Notes: generated by a model from the letters alone, not told the origin. 64,000 bases of DNA from Psychrobacillus sp. OK028 (GCF_900103605.1 NZ_FNHY01000011.1:1-64000), one strand, 5' to 3'. Positions 32,895-43,674 are shown, numbered from the stretch's first letter. Numbers and translations are program-made.

Positions 32895-33701
32895 TTGGCG
32901 AATGAGTTTGTTGAAAGGTCATTAAATGAAATTAGATTTTGGTCAAGAATTATGAAGGAACATGCATTTTTTTTAAGCTTAGGATTTACTTTTAATGAGC
33001 AAAAGTTGATTGAAGAAGCACAACAGTACATTGCAATATTCGAAAAAATCGAAGAGCAGTTAGCGGGTTACAATGTGAATTCTGATCCACGGCAGGTCAA
33101 AGCTTTCAATACACATGTGTATCAAGCGGCAGTATCAATTTATGCGTATAAACGAAAAGTTTTAGGGCTCATCCTACGATGCGAAATCAGAACGAACAAT
33201 TATCCATTATTAGTTGATCATACTAGTAGAGAGGCAGCTTACTTTGCTAAAAGGTTAAAAGAATTAAATGAAGGGAAGCTACAGCCTCTACCAGAAGCAA
33301 TCATTAAGGAAAATGTATTTTTCCTTAAAATTATGGCAGACCATGCTAAATTTATTGGTCATCTTTTGGACCCAAGTGAACGAAAATTAGTCGAACAGGC
33401 AAGAGAATTTAGCCATGATTTTGATCAGTTATTATATCAAGCAATTGACTTGGAACATATGAAACCACAATCAGAGACACCTCCACTACTTGACCAGTTT
33501 ATGGATCAAAATCGAGTATCTGTCGTTTCTTTAAGAGACTTTAAGAAAACGGCACGCGATTTAATTGAGGCGTGTCGTATTAAGAGCAATATTCATCCGC
33601 TATTAGCAGACCACACGTTTAGAGAAGCAGAACGTTTTATCGAAATTATCGATATGTTCGAGGCAAAACTTACTGAGGGGACCTCGTCGGCAGGTCAATA
33701 A
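32895..33701 (+). CDS. DUF2935 protein
   Basis: A 268-residue protein of two homologous helical domains of the DUF2935 family, each opening with a WSRIMKEHAFFL- or FLKIMADHAKFI-like helix containing His, and each ending in LVDHTSREA or LADHTFREA. The paired His/Glu positions suggest a ferritin-like four-helix metal site, but no activity is established. Start TTG with GGAGG seven bases before. Confidence 0.88.
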   Translation: MANEFVERSLNEIRFWSRIMKEHAFFLSLGFTFNEQKLIEEAQQYIAIFEKIEEQLAGYNVNSDPRQVKAFNTHVYQAAVSIYAYKRKVLGLILRCEIRTNNYPLLVDHTSREAAYFAKRLKELNEGKLQPLPEAIIKENVFFLKIMADHAKFIGHLLDPSERKLVEQAREFSHDFDQLLYQAIDLEHMKPQSETPPLLDQFMDQNRVSVVSLRDFKKTARDLIEACRIKSNIHPLLADHTFREAERFIEIIDMFEAKLTEGTSSAGQ

Positions 33702-33752
33702 CCCTATAGCCAAAAATATAGATTGAAATTTTACTTCGAAAATCATATATTT

Positions 33753-33783
33753 AGAGTACCGAAATAAAGAGAAGAGGTACTCT
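33753..33783 (+). promoter_or_regulatory. Inverted repeat over the MFS gene start
   Basis: AGAGTACC (33753-33760) and GGTACTCT (33776-33783) form a perfect 8-bp inverted repeat with a 15-base gap, the right arm ending at the base before the ATG. In RNA it would enclose the ribosome site AGAAGAGG. In DNA it could be an operator. It may control the downstream transporter. Confidence 0.5.
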
Positions 33784-35040
33784 ATGTTTATTTGGTTTGC
33801 TGATTGGAAAAAGAAGATATCTTCCTTTAATAGAAATGTGAAAATGTTTATGCTTGCAAATATACTCATTCAAATTGGAATGGGTGTATTTATGGTTATG
33901 TACAACCTATATATAAAAGAGCTAGGGTTTCCTGAAACACTAAACGGTAAAATAATCTCTGTGACTTCACTTGCTTCAGCGCTTATGTTAGTGCCAGCTG
34001 GTTATTTAAGTGACCGTTTAGGTAGGAAAAGAATCATAATCGCGGGAGCTATAGTTTCTGCAAGTACACTATTCTATAGAAGTTTAGTTACGGGAGAGCA
34101 GTCTCTCATTTATGCTGCATTCTTTACAGGACTATTTATGGCATTAGTTCAAGTATCGGGCGTTCCTTTCTTAGCTGAAAATACAGATTCTAGTCAGCGA
34201 ATGCATCTTTTTAGTATTCACTTTTCTTTAATGACAATTGCTAGTGTAGTGGGAAGTTTAGGGGGAGGGGTGTTAGCTGACGCTCTTCATGTTATTGGGA
34301 ATATTTCTACGGTAGATTCAATTAAGTATGTCTTAATCATAGGAGCAATCATCTTTACATTTGGCTTGCTTCCTTTGTTCCAGCTTAAACCTGTAAATGT
34401 TAAAGAAGATAAAAACAACAAGGTTGAAGAATTGGAAACAAATGCACCGAGCGGATTCCGCAAAAATTTGAAGGTTATTATATTATTTGGTTTCGCAAAT
34501 CTATTAATTGGAACTGGTTCAGGGCTTGTCATTCCTTATTTAAATTTATACTTTTCTAATCGCTTTGATGCATCCAATACATACATAGGACTCATATTGT
34601 CTCTTGGCTCTGCAATGACTGCGGTAGCTATGTTGCTAGGACCTGCTTTAGTGAAAAGGGTTGGGAAAGTAAAGGCATTAGTTATTTTTCAGCTAATGTC
34701 GATTCCATTTTTGTTCATCACTGGTTATACCAATTCTTTACTCATTGCCTCCATTGCGTTTTTAATGCGCCAAGCTTTGATGAATGCTGGGAATCCTATT
34801 CAAAGTGCAATTGCAATGGACCTAGTACAGGATAAATATAAGGGACTTGCCAATTCGGTAAATCAAATGGTATTCAATGTAGGATGGGCAAGTACTGGAG
34901 CTATTTCTACAGGTCTTGTAGTAACATTTGGCTTCTATTGGGGATATGCTTATACGTTTACGATTACAGGAATACTTTATATTATTGCCTCTAGTTATTT
35001 CTATTTTGTGTTTGGGCGAAAGAAGATTAGTACCAATTAA
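33784..35040 (+). CDS. MFS transporter
   Basis: A 418-residue major facilitator with twelve predicted membrane helices. The MFS motif A appears as GYLSDRLGRKRII after helix 2. A central loop (about 205-225) is charged. Most like drug or sugar-type MFS exporters; substrate unknown. ATG directly follows an 8-bp inverted repeat that may regulate it. Confidence 0.88.
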   Translation: MFIWFADWKKKISSFNRNVKMFMLANILIQIGMGVFMVMYNLYIKELGFPETLNGKIISVTSLASALMLVPAGYLSDRLGRKRIIIAGAIVSASTLFYRSLVTGEQSLIYAAFFTGLFMALVQVSGVPFLAENTDSSQRMHLFSIHFSLMTIASVVGSLGGGVLADALHVIGNISTVDSIKYVLIIGAIIFTFGLLPLFQLKPVNVKEDKNNKVEELETNAPSGFRKNLKVIILFGFANLLIGTGSGLVIPYLNLYFSNRFDASNTYIGLILSLGSAMTAVAMLLGPALVKRVGKVKALVIFQLMSIPFLFITGYTNSLLIASIAFLMRQALMNAGNPIQSAIAMDLVQDKYKGLANSVNQMVFNVGWASTGAISTGLVVTFGFYWGYAYTFTITGILYIIASSYFYFVFGRKKISTN

Positions 35041-35063
35041 ATATATCCATTTTTTTGTGGAAA

Positions 35064-35104
35064 TAAAAAAGTGTATGGAAGTGAAGAAATCATTTCCATA
35101 CAAC
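35064..35104 (-). terminator. Terminator after yheE
   Basis: On the minus strand, TGTATGGAAA / TTCCATACA followed by CTTTTTT, between the yheE and MFS stops. Confidence 0.7.
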
Positions 35105-35126
35105 TTGGCGTATTTATATTAATTCC

Positions 35127-35330
35127 TCAATCATATACATGAAATAGCATTAGCTCATGTATCATTTTTTTCACTGCTTCTTCATCAGCTGGTGTTTCAC
35201 CGAGCCATTTTATATTGCCATCCTGTTCATATTCTGCAGCGTACCGTTGTTGTTTATAAAAGAAAGAGACGGACCAGCCTGGAAGTTGTTTGTTTTCATA
35301 GAGTGATTTAAAGCTAAAATGTTGTAGCAA
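35127..35330 (-). CDS. yheE: YheE-like protein (DUF5342)
   Basis: A 67-residue protein similar to B. subtilis YheE, with the family stretch ENKQLPGWSVSFFYKQQRY followed by a Gly-Asn-Ile-x-Trp strand. Function unknown. I start at TTG 35330 because AAAGG stands nine bases upstream and the resulting length fits the family; a longer frame from 35417 would overlap the divergent neighbour. Confidence 0.75.
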   Translation of the reverse strand: MLQHFSFKSLYENKQLPGWSVSFFYKQQRYAAEYEQDGNIKWLGETPADEEAVKKMIHELMLFHVYD

Positions 35331-35402
35331 GAATATCAACCTTTCATGTGAGGGAATTTGTTCGCATACACTAGTATAAATGACTAGTGAAGGAGCATCG
35401 AA

Positions 35403-35792
35403 TTGTTTAATGAGCAATTAAGGCAAGCCATACTTAATGAGTATCATGATTATCATTTTTATCGTTCTATGTATAAATTGACTGATGATCCGTATTTGCA
35501 AGGTTTTATCGAACATATATATGAGGATGAAAAAAGCCATTACGAAATGTTCCAACAACTCTATTATATGCTGACTGGTACGTTTGTTCAAAACTTTCCG
35601 GAACCTCAATTATGTACAGATTTGAAGGACTGCATAAAAGATGCAATAAGGGATGAATTAGAAGGTGCCGAGGTTTATAAAGAAATGTTATTGTTAATAC
35701 CAATCCAACAAGCATATGCACCGCTATTTGTTGCGATGCATGATGAGACAGAGCATGCAATACGTCTTTCCACTATGCTTCATTTTTTGTAA
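35403..35792 (+). CDS. Ferritin-like (rubrerythrin-type) protein
   Basis: A 129-residue four-helix protein. Helix motifs NEYHDYHFYRSMYK, EDEKSHYEMFQQ, RDELEGAEVYKEM and HDETEHAIRLS carry the Glu and His residues expected for a di-iron carboxylate site (E-x6-Y, E-x2-H repeated). The function may be iron or peroxide related. Start TTG with GAAGGAG seven bases upstream. Divergent from yheE. Confidence 0.82.
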   Translation: MFNEQLRQAILNEYHDYHFYRSMYKLTDDPYLQGFIEHIYEDEKSHYEMFQQLYYMLTGTFVQNFPEPQLCTDLKDCIKDAIRDELEGAEVYKEMLLLIPIQQAYAPLFVAMHDETEHAIRLSTMLHFL

Positions 35793-35858
35793 ATTCTTTT
35801 AGTGTTTGCCTTTCCTCTGCTATAATAATCTAGAAGCTAGAGGAAAAAGGTGAAATTG

Positions 35859-37001
35859 ATGGATTTTATATGGACAATCACATTTATGGCAGTGGTAGGA
35901 GCAGCAATCGGAGCAGTAACTAATCACCTAGCTATTAAAATGCTTTTTAGACCACATGAGGCAAAATTTATAGGCTCTTGGCGCATCCCGTTCACTCCAG
36001 GTTTAATCCCTAAAAGACGCGATGAACTAGCAAGACAATTAGGAAATACTGTTATCCAGCATTTGTTGACGCCTGATATCTTTAAGAAAAAGTATTTCAA
36101 TGAAGAAATGAAAAATAAAGCAGCTCATTTCCTAACGGAGCAACTGAACGATAAAATCTTTCAATCGGATAAGTCGATAAAAGAGTGGTTGAAACTTGCT
36201 GGAATAGAAAACGTTCCAACTATTGTAAATGAAAAAATAGAAGACCAGGTGGATGTTCAATTTAGCCAATTAAAAGTTAGATTCGAACAGGAAACTATAC
36301 GTCAGCTTGCACCAATCGATTGGCAACAAAAAGCTGATGCCAAAGTAGGAGAAATCGTTTCGTATATTCTAGTTAAAGGTGAAGACTTCTTTGAATCAGC
36401 AGAAGGTAAGATGACCGTAAAAAATCTTATTGATGATTTCCTTTCTACTAAAGGGACACTCGGCAATATGATTCAAATGTTCATGGGGGAATCATCATCA
36501 CTTGCCGGAAAAGTTCAACCAGAAATATTAAAATTCCTAAGAGCACCTGGAACGAAAAATATGCTAGAAAAAATTGTACGAAATGAATGGGAGAAATTAA
36601 AAGATCGTCCACTTATTGAAATGATGGACGGCTTTGACTTTGAGCCAATTGTTAAAAATGTAAAGGAATATTTGACAGAACAATTGGCGATCGAAGAAAA
36701 ATTAAACTATAGCTTCCTTCATTATTTTCCAGGAGCAACTGGATGGACAGAGTCATATCTTATACCAAAAGTGACATCGTTCGCATTCCAGGAAGCAGAA
36801 ACAAAGCTAGAAGAAGTCTTGCGCAAAATGAAATTAGAAGATATGGTAAAAGAGCAAGTAGACACTTTCCCAGTATCTCGCTTAGAGGAAATTGTTCTTG
36901 GTATTTCGAAGAGAGAGTTCAAAATGATTACCATTTTAGGTGGTGTTCTTGGTGGGCTTATCGGTATTATTCAAGGATTGATTGTATTCTTTACTACTTA
37001 A
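35859..37001 (+). CDS. yheB: DUF445 membrane protein YheB
   Basis: A 380-residue DUF445 protein. The N-terminal helix is followed by the family motif GAVTNHLAIKMLFRPHEAKF and IPFTPGLIPKRRDELA, a long soluble helical middle and a C-terminal helix IIQGLIVFF. Length and layout match B. subtilis YheB. Role unknown, reported in spores. ATG at 35859 with AAAAAGG upstream. Overlap-free, 19 bases before yheA. Confidence 0.9.
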   Translation: MDFIWTITFMAVVGAAIGAVTNHLAIKMLFRPHEAKFIGSWRIPFTPGLIPKRRDELARQLGNTVIQHLLTPDIFKKKYFNEEMKNKAAHFLTEQLNDKIFQSDKSIKEWLKLAGIENVPTIVNEKIEDQVDVQFSQLKVRFEQETIRQLAPIDWQQKADAKVGEIVSYILVKGEDFFESAEGKMTVKNLIDDFLSTKGTLGNMIQMFMGESSSLAGKVQPEILKFLRAPGTKNMLEKIVRNEWEKLKDRPLIEMMDGFDFEPIVKNVKEYLTEQLAIEEKLNYSFLHYFPGATGWTESYLIPKVTSFAFQEAETKLEEVLRKMKLEDMVKEQVDTFPVSRLEEIVLGISKREFKMITILGGVLGGLIGIIQGLIVFFTT

Positions 37002-37020
37002 ACTAAAGGGGCTAACTAAC

Positions 37021-37365
37021 ATGATTAACATTTATGATGACATTAACAAACTAGAAAAAACACTACGCCAAACGGATGAATTTTCTAATGTAAAAACTGC
37101 AGTAGAATCTGTAAAAGCTGATGAACAGGCTCTAGCTTTATTCCAAAGCTTCCGTAAAGTTCAATTGTCTCTTCAAGAGAAGCAAATGAACGGGGAAGAA
37201 ATTTCTGGAGAAGAGATTGAGTATGCACAAAAAACAGCTCAGTTAGCGCAAGGAAATGAAAAGATATTCCATATGCTTCAAGCAGAAATGGCTTTAAGCC
37301 AACTTATTGAAGAAGTAAATCGTGTCTTGATCAAGCCTGTTCAAGAACTTTATGAAGGTATCTAA
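37021..37365 (+). CDS. yheA: YlbF/YmcA-family protein YheA
   Basis: A 114-residue helical protein of the YlbF/YmcA group (com_ylbF fold), with DEFSNVKTAVESVKADEQAL and FQSFRKVQLSLQEKQMNGEE. Relatives YlbF, YmcA and YaaT act with RNase Y; YheA itself has no clear role. ATG at 37021 with AAAGGGG. Operon with yheB. Confidence 0.9.
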   Translation: MINIYDDINKLEKTLRQTDEFSNVKTAVESVKADEQALALFQSFRKVQLSLQEKQMNGEEISGEEIEYAQKTAQLAQGNEKIFHMLQAEMALSQLIEEVNRVLIKPVQELYEGI

Positions 37366-37378
37366 GAAAACAAATGAA

Positions 37379-37413
37379 AGGAACTTCTCCTACTATGGAG
37401 AGGTTCTTTTTTC
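37379..37413 (+). terminator. Terminator after yheBA
   Basis: Stem GAACTTCTCC / GGAGAGGTTC followed by six T. Confidence 0.88.
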
Positions 37414-37658
37414 ATTTTCTGCGAAGTGGAAAGTAAACAAAGTGGAAAATATTCCATTTTAAGAGTAAACACTCATCGAGCTTGAAGAAAATAAAAAGAA
37501 ACGTCAGTAACTTAGATTTAACTATGAAAAGAGAGGATTCTTACTTGTTAAATTTAAAGCTATAAATAGTTTTCCTCTTTTTAAAAAGGATTTTAATGGT
37601 ATAATGGCGAATCTATATAGAAGAATGAATGACTATTCACTTACAAAGGGGAATGTAT

Positions 37659-38438
37659 ATGTATAATACTTTATTATTAGAAAAAGAAGGTCGTATTGCG
37701 ACTTTAACATTAAATCGTCCAGAAGCGATGAACTCGATGAATGGGGTAATGATGAGAGAGCTGGCAGAAAGCCTTGAATCCCTACAATCAGACAGATCGA
37801 TTCAGGTGTTGGTTATTAAAGGGGAGGGGCGCGCATTTTCAGCTGGTGGAGATATTAAAGCGATGCTAGATAAAGAGAATCCTTTTGATATGGAAGAGGC
37901 CATGACCTACCTTACACGAATTGCTAAAACTTTATATACGTTACCCCAAATTACTATCGCTTCAGTACACGGGGCGGCTGCAGGGTTAGGATTTAGTATG
38001 GTGTTGGGCTGTGACATTATCATTGCAGAAGAGAATAGTAAGCTTGCTATGAATTTTATAGGAATTGGTCTAGTTCCTGACGGAGGAGGACATTTCTTCT
38101 TGAAAGAGAGGGTTGGTATTCCGAAAGCCAAACAGCTTATGTGGAGTGGCCAGCTTTTCACCGGCAAAGAAGCACAGAAAATCGGACTGGTGGATGAAGT
38201 TGCATCCGATGGTTTAGGAGCAGCAACAGCAGCATCTTATGCACAAAAGCTACTGCAATCACCAGTTGCTGCCATGATTGCATCAAAGGAAATCTTACAC
38301 GCAACAAAGTTAAACGAATTACAATCCATACTAGAAAGAGAAGCTGTTACTCAATCGGCAATGCGTAAAACAGATGATCATTTAGAAGGTATTCAGGCTT
38401 TTGTGGAAAAGAGAAAACCACAATTCAAAGGAAATTAA
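37659..38438 (+). CDS. Enoyl-CoA hydratase/isomerase
   Basis: A 259-residue crotonase. Oxyanion-hole segments are AFSAGGDIKAM and HGAAAGLGFSMVLGCD. In the second catalytic region the sequence is GLVPDGGGHFFL, with Asp where hydratases carry the second Glu, so an isomerase (PaaG-like) activity is as likely as hydration. ATG at 37659 with AAGGGG seven bases before. Single gene with a terminator. Confidence 0.9.
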   Translation: MYNTLLLEKEGRIATLTLNRPEAMNSMNGVMMRELAESLESLQSDRSIQVLVIKGEGRAFSAGGDIKAMLDKENPFDMEEAMTYLTRIAKTLYTLPQITIASVHGAAAGLGFSMVLGCDIIIAEENSKLAMNFIGIGLVPDGGGHFFLKERVGIPKAKQLMWSGQLFTGKEAQKIGLVDEVASDGLGAATAASYAQKLLQSPVAAMIASKEILHATKLNELQSILEREAVTQSAMRKTDDHLEGIQAFVEKRKPQFKGN

Positions 38439-38445
38439 GATAAAC

Positions 38446-38484
38446 AAAAGGGACTTATCCAAAAAAATGGTTAAAGTCCCTTTC
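38446..38484 (+). terminator. Terminator between enoyl-CoA hydratase and yhzC
   Basis: Stem AAAGGGACTT / AAGTCCCTTT between convergent genes. Confidence 0.8.
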
Positions 38485-38490
38485 CTCATT

Positions 38491-38676
38491 TTATACGTGA
38501 AATAATACTAGTTTGCCAGAGCTATTCACTAAGCGATGTGTTTTTTCAGAAAAGCCCTTTTCTTCGATTACCGCTTCACCTTTTTTCTTTGCATCATCAT
38601 CATTCTCAAATTCCCAAGTTTCTTCTAAAATTAGTTCCCCAGTTGGTTCAAATGCTGTGAATTTGTATGCTTTCAT
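38491..38676 (-). CDS. yhzC: YhzC-like small protein
   Basis: A 61-residue soluble protein with a beta-rich start (KAYKFTAFEPTGELILEETW) and a charged helix, resembling B. subtilis YhzC, which occupies the same neighbourhood. Function unknown. ATG at 38676 with AAAGGGG eight bases earlier is preferred over the preceding TTG. Confidence 0.68.
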   Translation of the reverse strand: MKAYKFTAFEPTGELILEETWEFENDDDAKKKGEAVIEEKGFSEKTHRLVNSSGKLVLFHV

Positions 38677-38813
38677 CAATCTAACACCCCTTTATTGTAA
38701 TCATCTATATTATACAACAATAATAGGTTTGACTACCTATATTTAGTTGTAAACAGCCTTTTCTTTATGGTAAAATAAGAACAAATATTCTATTTTCGAA
38801 TGAGGTGCACTAG

Positions 38814-40025
38814 ATGGCAAGAATACGTTTTCTACATGTGGCAGATTTACATTTGGACAGCCCCTTTAAAGGTATCTCCTCTATTCCTAAGAGTAGATGG
38901 AAAGATATACGGGAAAGTACTTTTCAAGCATTTCAAAACATGATTAATTATGCGGTTGAAAGTAAACCTGACTTCGTATTAATAGTTGGTGATATTTATG
39001 ATGGGGAAAACCGTAGTCTTCGTGCGCAGCATTTATTTCAAAAAGGAATGGAAGCATTGCATGTAGAAAATATTCCGGTATTTATTTGCCATGGTAATCA
39101 TGATCATTTAAGTGGAAATTGGGTTCGTTTTCAATTGCCATCAAATGTTCATGTATTTGGTGACAAGGTAGAAACAAAAACACTCCAAATAAACGAGGAA
39201 AAAGTGCATATTACAGGATTTAGTTATCGAGAGCGTCATATTTTAGAGCCTATGCATAGTCACTATCCCTTTGCAAAGCCCAATGAGATTTATATTGGTA
39301 TGCTACATGGTAGTTTAGAAGGAAACAGTGAGCATGATGTGTATGCGCCATTTCGAAAAAGCGATTTATTAGAAAAAGGCTATCAATATTGGGCACTCGG
39401 CCATATACATAAGCGCCAAATTATCCATTCCGACCCGCCAATTGTTTATCCAGGAAACACCCAAAGCAGGCATCGAAATGAAAGTGGCCTGAAAGGATTT
39501 TATGAAGTATCGTTACTTGGCAATCAAGCAGAGCTTCAATTTGTCCCATCAGCTGCTTTTATTTATGATGAGCTTACCATAGATTGTGGGGGCATAATCC
39601 ACGCGAATGAATTAATCACTCATATTGAAAATGAACTGAGAAATTATAGTCAAATAAACGGAAAAGCCATCATTGAGCTTTCGATAAATGGTAAGACAGA
39701 GGAAACAATTGAATTATTACAGTCGACTCATAAGGATGAATGGCTAATATTAATTCAAGAGAGTCTCGAGCTAGCAAATGACTTTTTAATAATAAAAGAA
39801 TTACATATAGAATCTCCAATTGAGCAGAGCACAGAATCTACTATGTTGCTATCTGCTTTAAAGGAGTGGGATACTTCGGGATGGAAGCACGCTTTAAAGG
39901 AACTTTATCAGCATCCTAAAGGGAGTAGGTATTTACAGCCTATTGACCTGGGCTTTATAGAGGAAGTGTTAACAGAAGCAGATTTAATAGTTTCCAAGGC
40001 TTTAGCGAGGGGGAGTAATAATTGA
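38814..40025 (+). CDS. yhaO: SbcD-like metallophosphoesterase nuclease YhaO
   Basis: A 403-residue calcineurin-like phosphoesterase of the DNA repair exonuclease type. Metal motifs are HVADLHLDSPF, VGDIYDGEN, CHGNHDHL, MLHGSLEG and LGHIHKRQ, all complete. It is expected to form a complex with the SMC-like YhaN, like SbcD with SbcC. The stop overlaps the YhaN start by four bases. B. subtilis yhaO has the same order. Confidence 0.93.
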   Translation: MARIRFLHVADLHLDSPFKGISSIPKSRWKDIRESTFQAFQNMINYAVESKPDFVLIVGDIYDGENRSLRAQHLFQKGMEALHVENIPVFICHGNHDHLSGNWVRFQLPSNVHVFGDKVETKTLQINEEKVHITGFSYRERHILEPMHSHYPFAKPNEIYIGMLHGSLEGNSEHDVYAPFRKSDLLEKGYQYWALGHIHKRQIIHSDPPIVYPGNTQSRHRNESGLKGFYEVSLLGNQAELQFVPSAAFIYDELTIDCGGIIHANELITHIENELRNYSQINGKAIIELSINGKTEETIELLQSTHKDEWLILIQESLELANDFLIIKELHIESPIEQSTESTMLLSALKEWDTSGWKHALKELYQHPKGSRYLQPIDLGFIEEVLTEADLIVSKALARGSNN

Positions 40026-42736
40026 AGCTTACAAAACTGCATATATACGGCTTTGGGAAGCACGAGAACGTGGAAATTAATCTGATCAACGGTATCAATG
40101 TGTTCTTCGGTGAAAATGAAGCAGGAAAAACAACTATCCAACAATTCATTTTGCAAATTTTATTTGGTTTTCCACAACGAAACTCTCCATTTCTTCGCTA
40201 TGAGCCTAAAAGCAGTTCCACATACGGAGGTAATGTTCAGATTATCGACCATGAGAGCCAATCTATAACAATTGAACGAGTTAAAGGGAAGGCAAGTGGA
40301 GATGTTACGGTATACTTTCCAGACGGTAGCAGAGGAGGAGAAAGGGAGCTAACCAAAATTCTGCATGGATACTCTCGGGCTGATTTTGAGGCAATTTTCT
40401 CTTTTTCCTTGCTACAATTACAGGGCTTCGAGAAGATGACAGAAGAGGAGCTAACGAGAACATTATTATCTTCCGGTACGACGGGAATAGATACATTAGC
40501 GGTCGTTGAAAACCAATTTTTAAAAGAAATGGGAGAGCTATTTAAACCAACGGGTAGAAAGCCTCTTATCAATCAAAAAATTGAAGAGCTACGTGCATTA
40601 GAAACTACCTACAAGCATCAGCTAGAGGAAGTAGAAAAATATGAACCTTCTATTAAACGTCTTAACGAGCTTGAATTAATTGTGGAGGAACTAGATCAAG
40701 AAGAGAAAGAGATTTCTACACAGTTTCAACAATATTTGGAATGGAAACAACTGAAACCATTGAAAGAAAAAGAAACAGAAATTCATCAGGAACTAGACTT
40801 AGTAAAGCATCAGCTTTTTCCCTCAGATGGTATCCGTCGATTTGAATTAATAAAAGACAAATTGAATCGTAACAATGTGGAAATGGAACAGTTAAAAAAA
40901 GAGTTGAATATGTTAACAATCCATGCAACTAGTTTAACCTCACAGCAATTAGAAGAATTACAATCTTTTCTAAATCGAGAAACAGAATGGCATCAGCTTC
41001 TTTCCAAACGAATACAAATAGAAGAGGAACAAAGTAAAACACTTCAGAACCAAATGCAACAGTTGGCACTAGTCGGAGTTGACTGGGAAAAAAGCTTGAC
41101 GCATATTGTCCAAGCCGATGTTTCAATCCAGCAAGAGGATAAACTAGTTACGATTCTTCAAACAGAAAGAAACTTGGAGCTCGAGCTGCAACAGGAAAAA
41201 CGATTATTACAAATGAAGGAACAGGATCTCCTTCAGCAACAACAAAGAGTGACAGAGACAAAACGAGCAAATAAAACATCTGCTAACCAAAAAGCGAATA
41301 AAATAATGTACGCAATCATAGCAGTCATAGTCATTGTTGGGATATTCATAGGGGTTACACAATCGAATTGGATGGTAGCTCTTACAGCTGTTGTCATAAG
41401 TGGAATTGTATATGTAGGCTTTACCCAGTTGATGAATACATGGAACCAATCGAATGATGTTCAAACATATGCTGATTTATTGAAAAAGGAACAGGAGTCA
41501 TTACAACAAGATATTTCTATATTGAAACAACAAATTAGTGAGTTAGAAAGTAAAAAGCTAGAAATATCAAAACAAGTAAATGAGTTTTTGAATAAATACC
41601 ATATTAATAAACAATTATCACCAAGTCTATTACCCGAACTATTTAAGCGTCTACGAATGATTCAGGAACAGCAAATAGAGCTTGACCAGATGGAAACTAA
41701 GCTTTATGAAGTTCGCATAAGAATACAAGAGTTGTTTAAACAAGCTGAGGAGAAAGCTCCTAAAAACCATACTGAAGATATGCTGTTTCACCAATTAAGA
41801 GAGTTTTACCTAGATGAAAAGAAAAAATCAGAAGAAGTGCAATATAAAGAGGCAAGAATTTACGAATACCAAAAGAAGCTTCAGGAACTATCGTTACTTC
41901 AACAATCCTATACCGAACAAATCTATATTTTGTTTCGGGAGGCAAATGTAGATATAGAAAGCGACTACTATTCAGCAAATTCTATCCATGAACAAAAAGT
42001 AAAGCTTGAAAAGGAATTACACGATCTTCACATGCAGTTAGATGGAAAACAAATAAATCTGAACGATTTTGATGATGTATTTGAGGACGAGTGTAAGCAA
42101 AAACTACTTCACTTACAAAATAAGAGAAATGAATTAAATGAGGAAAAAGCATCCTTGTCCTATGAAACAAAGAAATTATTAGAAGATGAAGAGATAAGTG
42201 AACAACTTCAATTACTCGAACAGAAAAAAGCAGAACTACATGACCTTGTGAAAAAATGGGCTGCGCAAAAGGCAATCGTGGAATCAATTAAGCAAATCAT
42301 GAAACAGTTAAAAGAAGAGCGACTTCCAGAAGTATTAGAAAGTGCTCAGCGTTATTTTAAGCTGCTTACAAACAATTCATATGAACAATTGATATTATCG
42401 CCAGAGGGAAGCTTTGAGGCTGTTAAAGCAACTGGACAGCGATTTAAAATAGCGGAGCTAAGCCAAGCAACAAAAGAGCAGGCTTATATTTCCTTGAGAC
42501 TTGCACTTGCTGTTTCTTTGCAAAGTAAAGCACCATTTCCAATCATCATGGACGATCCATTTGTACATTTCGATCGTGTCAGACTTCAACAAGTGGTACA
42601 ATTAATGGCAGAGTTACAAAAAGAACACCAACTTTTGTATTTTACCTGTCATGATAATATGCAATATGAATGGGAAGATGCATCAGTCATTCAAGTGGCG
42701 ACATTATTACCGAGAAAGGTAGGGGTTGTGAAATGA
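40022..42736 (+). CDS. yhaN: SbcC/SMC-like ATPase YhaN
   Basis: A 904-residue ATPase. The N-terminal part has Walker [13 protein letters not shown], the centre is coiled coil rich in Glu, Gln and Lys, interrupted at about 420-475 by two hydrophobic helices ([13 protein letters not shown] and [15 protein letters not shown]), and the C-terminal part has Walker [12 protein letters not shown]. The membrane hairpin inside the coiled coil separates YhaN from classical SbcC. TTG start overlapping the yhaO stop. Confidence 0.92.
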   Translation: MKLTKLHIYGFGKHENVEINLINGINVFFGENEAGKTTIQQFILQILFGFPQRNSPFLRYEPKSSSTYGGNVQIIDHESQSITIERVKGKASGDVTVYFPDGSRGGERELTKILHGYSRADFEAIFSFSLLQLQGFEKMTEEELTRTLLSSGTTGIDTLAVVENQFLKEMGELFKPTGRKPLINQKIEELRALETTYKHQLEEVEKYEPSIKRLNELELIVEELDQEEKEISTQFQQYLEWKQLKPLKEKETEIHQELDLVKHQLFPSDGIRRFELIKDKLNRNNVEMEQLKKELNMLTIHATSLTSQQLEELQSFLNRETEWHQLLSKRIQIEEEQSKTLQNQMQQLALVGVDWEKSLTHIVQADVSIQQEDKLVTILQTERNLELELQQEKRLLQMKEQDLLQQQQRVTETKRANKTSANQKANKIMYAIIAVIVIVGIFIGVTQSNWMVALTAVVISGIVYVGFTQLMNTWNQSNDVQTYADLLKKEQESLQQDISILKQQISELESKKLEISKQVNEFLNKYHINKQLSPSLLPELFKRLRMIQEQQIELDQMETKLYEVRIRIQELFKQAEEKAPKNHTEDMLFHQLREFYLDEKKKSEEVQYKEARIYEYQKKLQELSLLQQSYTEQIYILFREANVDIESDYYSANSIHEQKVKLEKELHDLHMQLDGKQINLNDFDDVFEDECKQKLLHLQNKRNELNEEKASLSYETKKLLEDEEISEQLQLLEQKKAELHDLVKKWAAQKAIVESIKQIMKQLKEERLPEVLESAQRYFKLLTNNSYEQLILSPEGSFEAVKATGQRFKIAELSQATKEQAYISLRLALAVSLQSKAPFPIIMDDPFVHFDRVRLQQVVQLMAELQKEHQLLYFTCHDNMQYEWEDASVIQVATLLPRKVGVVK

Positions 42737-43671
42737 AAGGCATTACACAATTACGAGTAGGCGATCCAGTTGATCATTACTTACTGATAAAACAATCAAC
42801 AAAAGGTGTAACAACCGTTGGAAAACCATTTATGTCACTATTATTACAAGATAAGAGCGGAGATATTGAAGCAAAACTTTGGGATACAAATGAGGAGCAT
42901 GAAAAACTTTATGCTGCTAGTCAAATTGTTCGCGTAGGAGGCGAAATACAGGATTACCGTGGAAAGTTCCAACTACGTGTAAAAAGTATTCGACCGGTAA
43001 AATCAGAAGAGCCTATCTCGATTAATGACTTAGTTCCATCTTCAGCCAAACCAAAAGAAGAGTTGATGGAAGAGCTTTTACAATATTTCTTTGAAATGAA
43101 AAATCCATTAATTCAACGCATTACAAGACACTTAATGAAAAAACATCAGGCAGCATTCATGACATACCCGGCAGCAACTAAAAACCATCATGATTATGCT
43201 TCAGGCCTTATCGATCATGTAGTGTCGATGTTAAAGCTAGGAAAGGCGCTATGTGAGCTGTATCCAACGATAAACAAGGACCTTTTATACGCTGGCATCA
43301 TTTTACATGATATAGGGAAGGTTATAGAGCTTTCGGGACCTGTTGCAACAACTTACACAATTGAAGGAAATTTACTTGGACATATTACGATCATGGTCAA
43401 TGAAATTTCTAAAGCAGCTGAAGAGTTGGAAATTGAAGGCGAAGAGGTTATGCTTCTTCAGCATATGGTACTATCCCATCATGGAAAAGAAGAATGGGGA
43501 AGCCCAAAACGACCTGCACTCCGTGAGGCAGAGATGCTGCATTATATCGATAATATAGATGCAAAAATGAATATGCTTAATCGTGCATTAGATAAAACAA
43601 ACCCAGGTGAATTCTCCGAGCGATTATTCCCACTGGAAAACCGTTCATTTTATAAGCCTACATTTGAATAA
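42733..43671 (+). CDS. yhaM: 3'-5' exoribonuclease YhaM
   Basis: A 312-residue nuclease with an N-terminal OB fold ([11 protein letters not shown]) and a C-terminal HD domain: [21 protein letters not shown] and [11 protein letters not shown] give the metal-binding His/Asp set. B. subtilis YhaM degrades RNA and single-stranded DNA from the 3' end. ATG at 42733 overlaps the yhaN stop (ATGA). Last gene of the yhaONM operon. Confidence 0.94.
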   Translation: MKGITQLRVGDPVDHYLLIKQSTKGVTTVGKPFMSLLLQDKSGDIEAKLWDTNEEHEKLYAASQIVRVGGEIQDYRGKFQLRVKSIRPVKSEEPISINDLVPSSAKPKEELMEELLQYFFEMKNPLIQRITRHLMKKHQAAFMTYPAATKNHHDYASGLIDHVVSMLKLGKALCELYPTINKDLLYAGIILHDIGKVIELSGPVATTYTIEGNLLGHITIMVNEISKAAEELEIEGEEVMLLQHMVLSHHGKEEWGSPKRPALREAEMLHYIDNIDAKMNMLNRALDKTNPGEFSERLFPLENRSFYKPTFE

Positions 43672-43674
43672 AAG

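Noticed and set aside
37500-37580. Small ORF and hairpin between yheA and the enoyl-CoA hydratase
   Set aside because: A 13-codon frame and an imperfect GAGAGGA / TTTCCTC stem are visible, but there is no ribosome site or promoter good enough to call a feature.
40237-42287. Minus-strand frames within yhaN
   Set aside because: Antisense shadows; yhaN has complete ATPase motifs and overlaps its operon partners.
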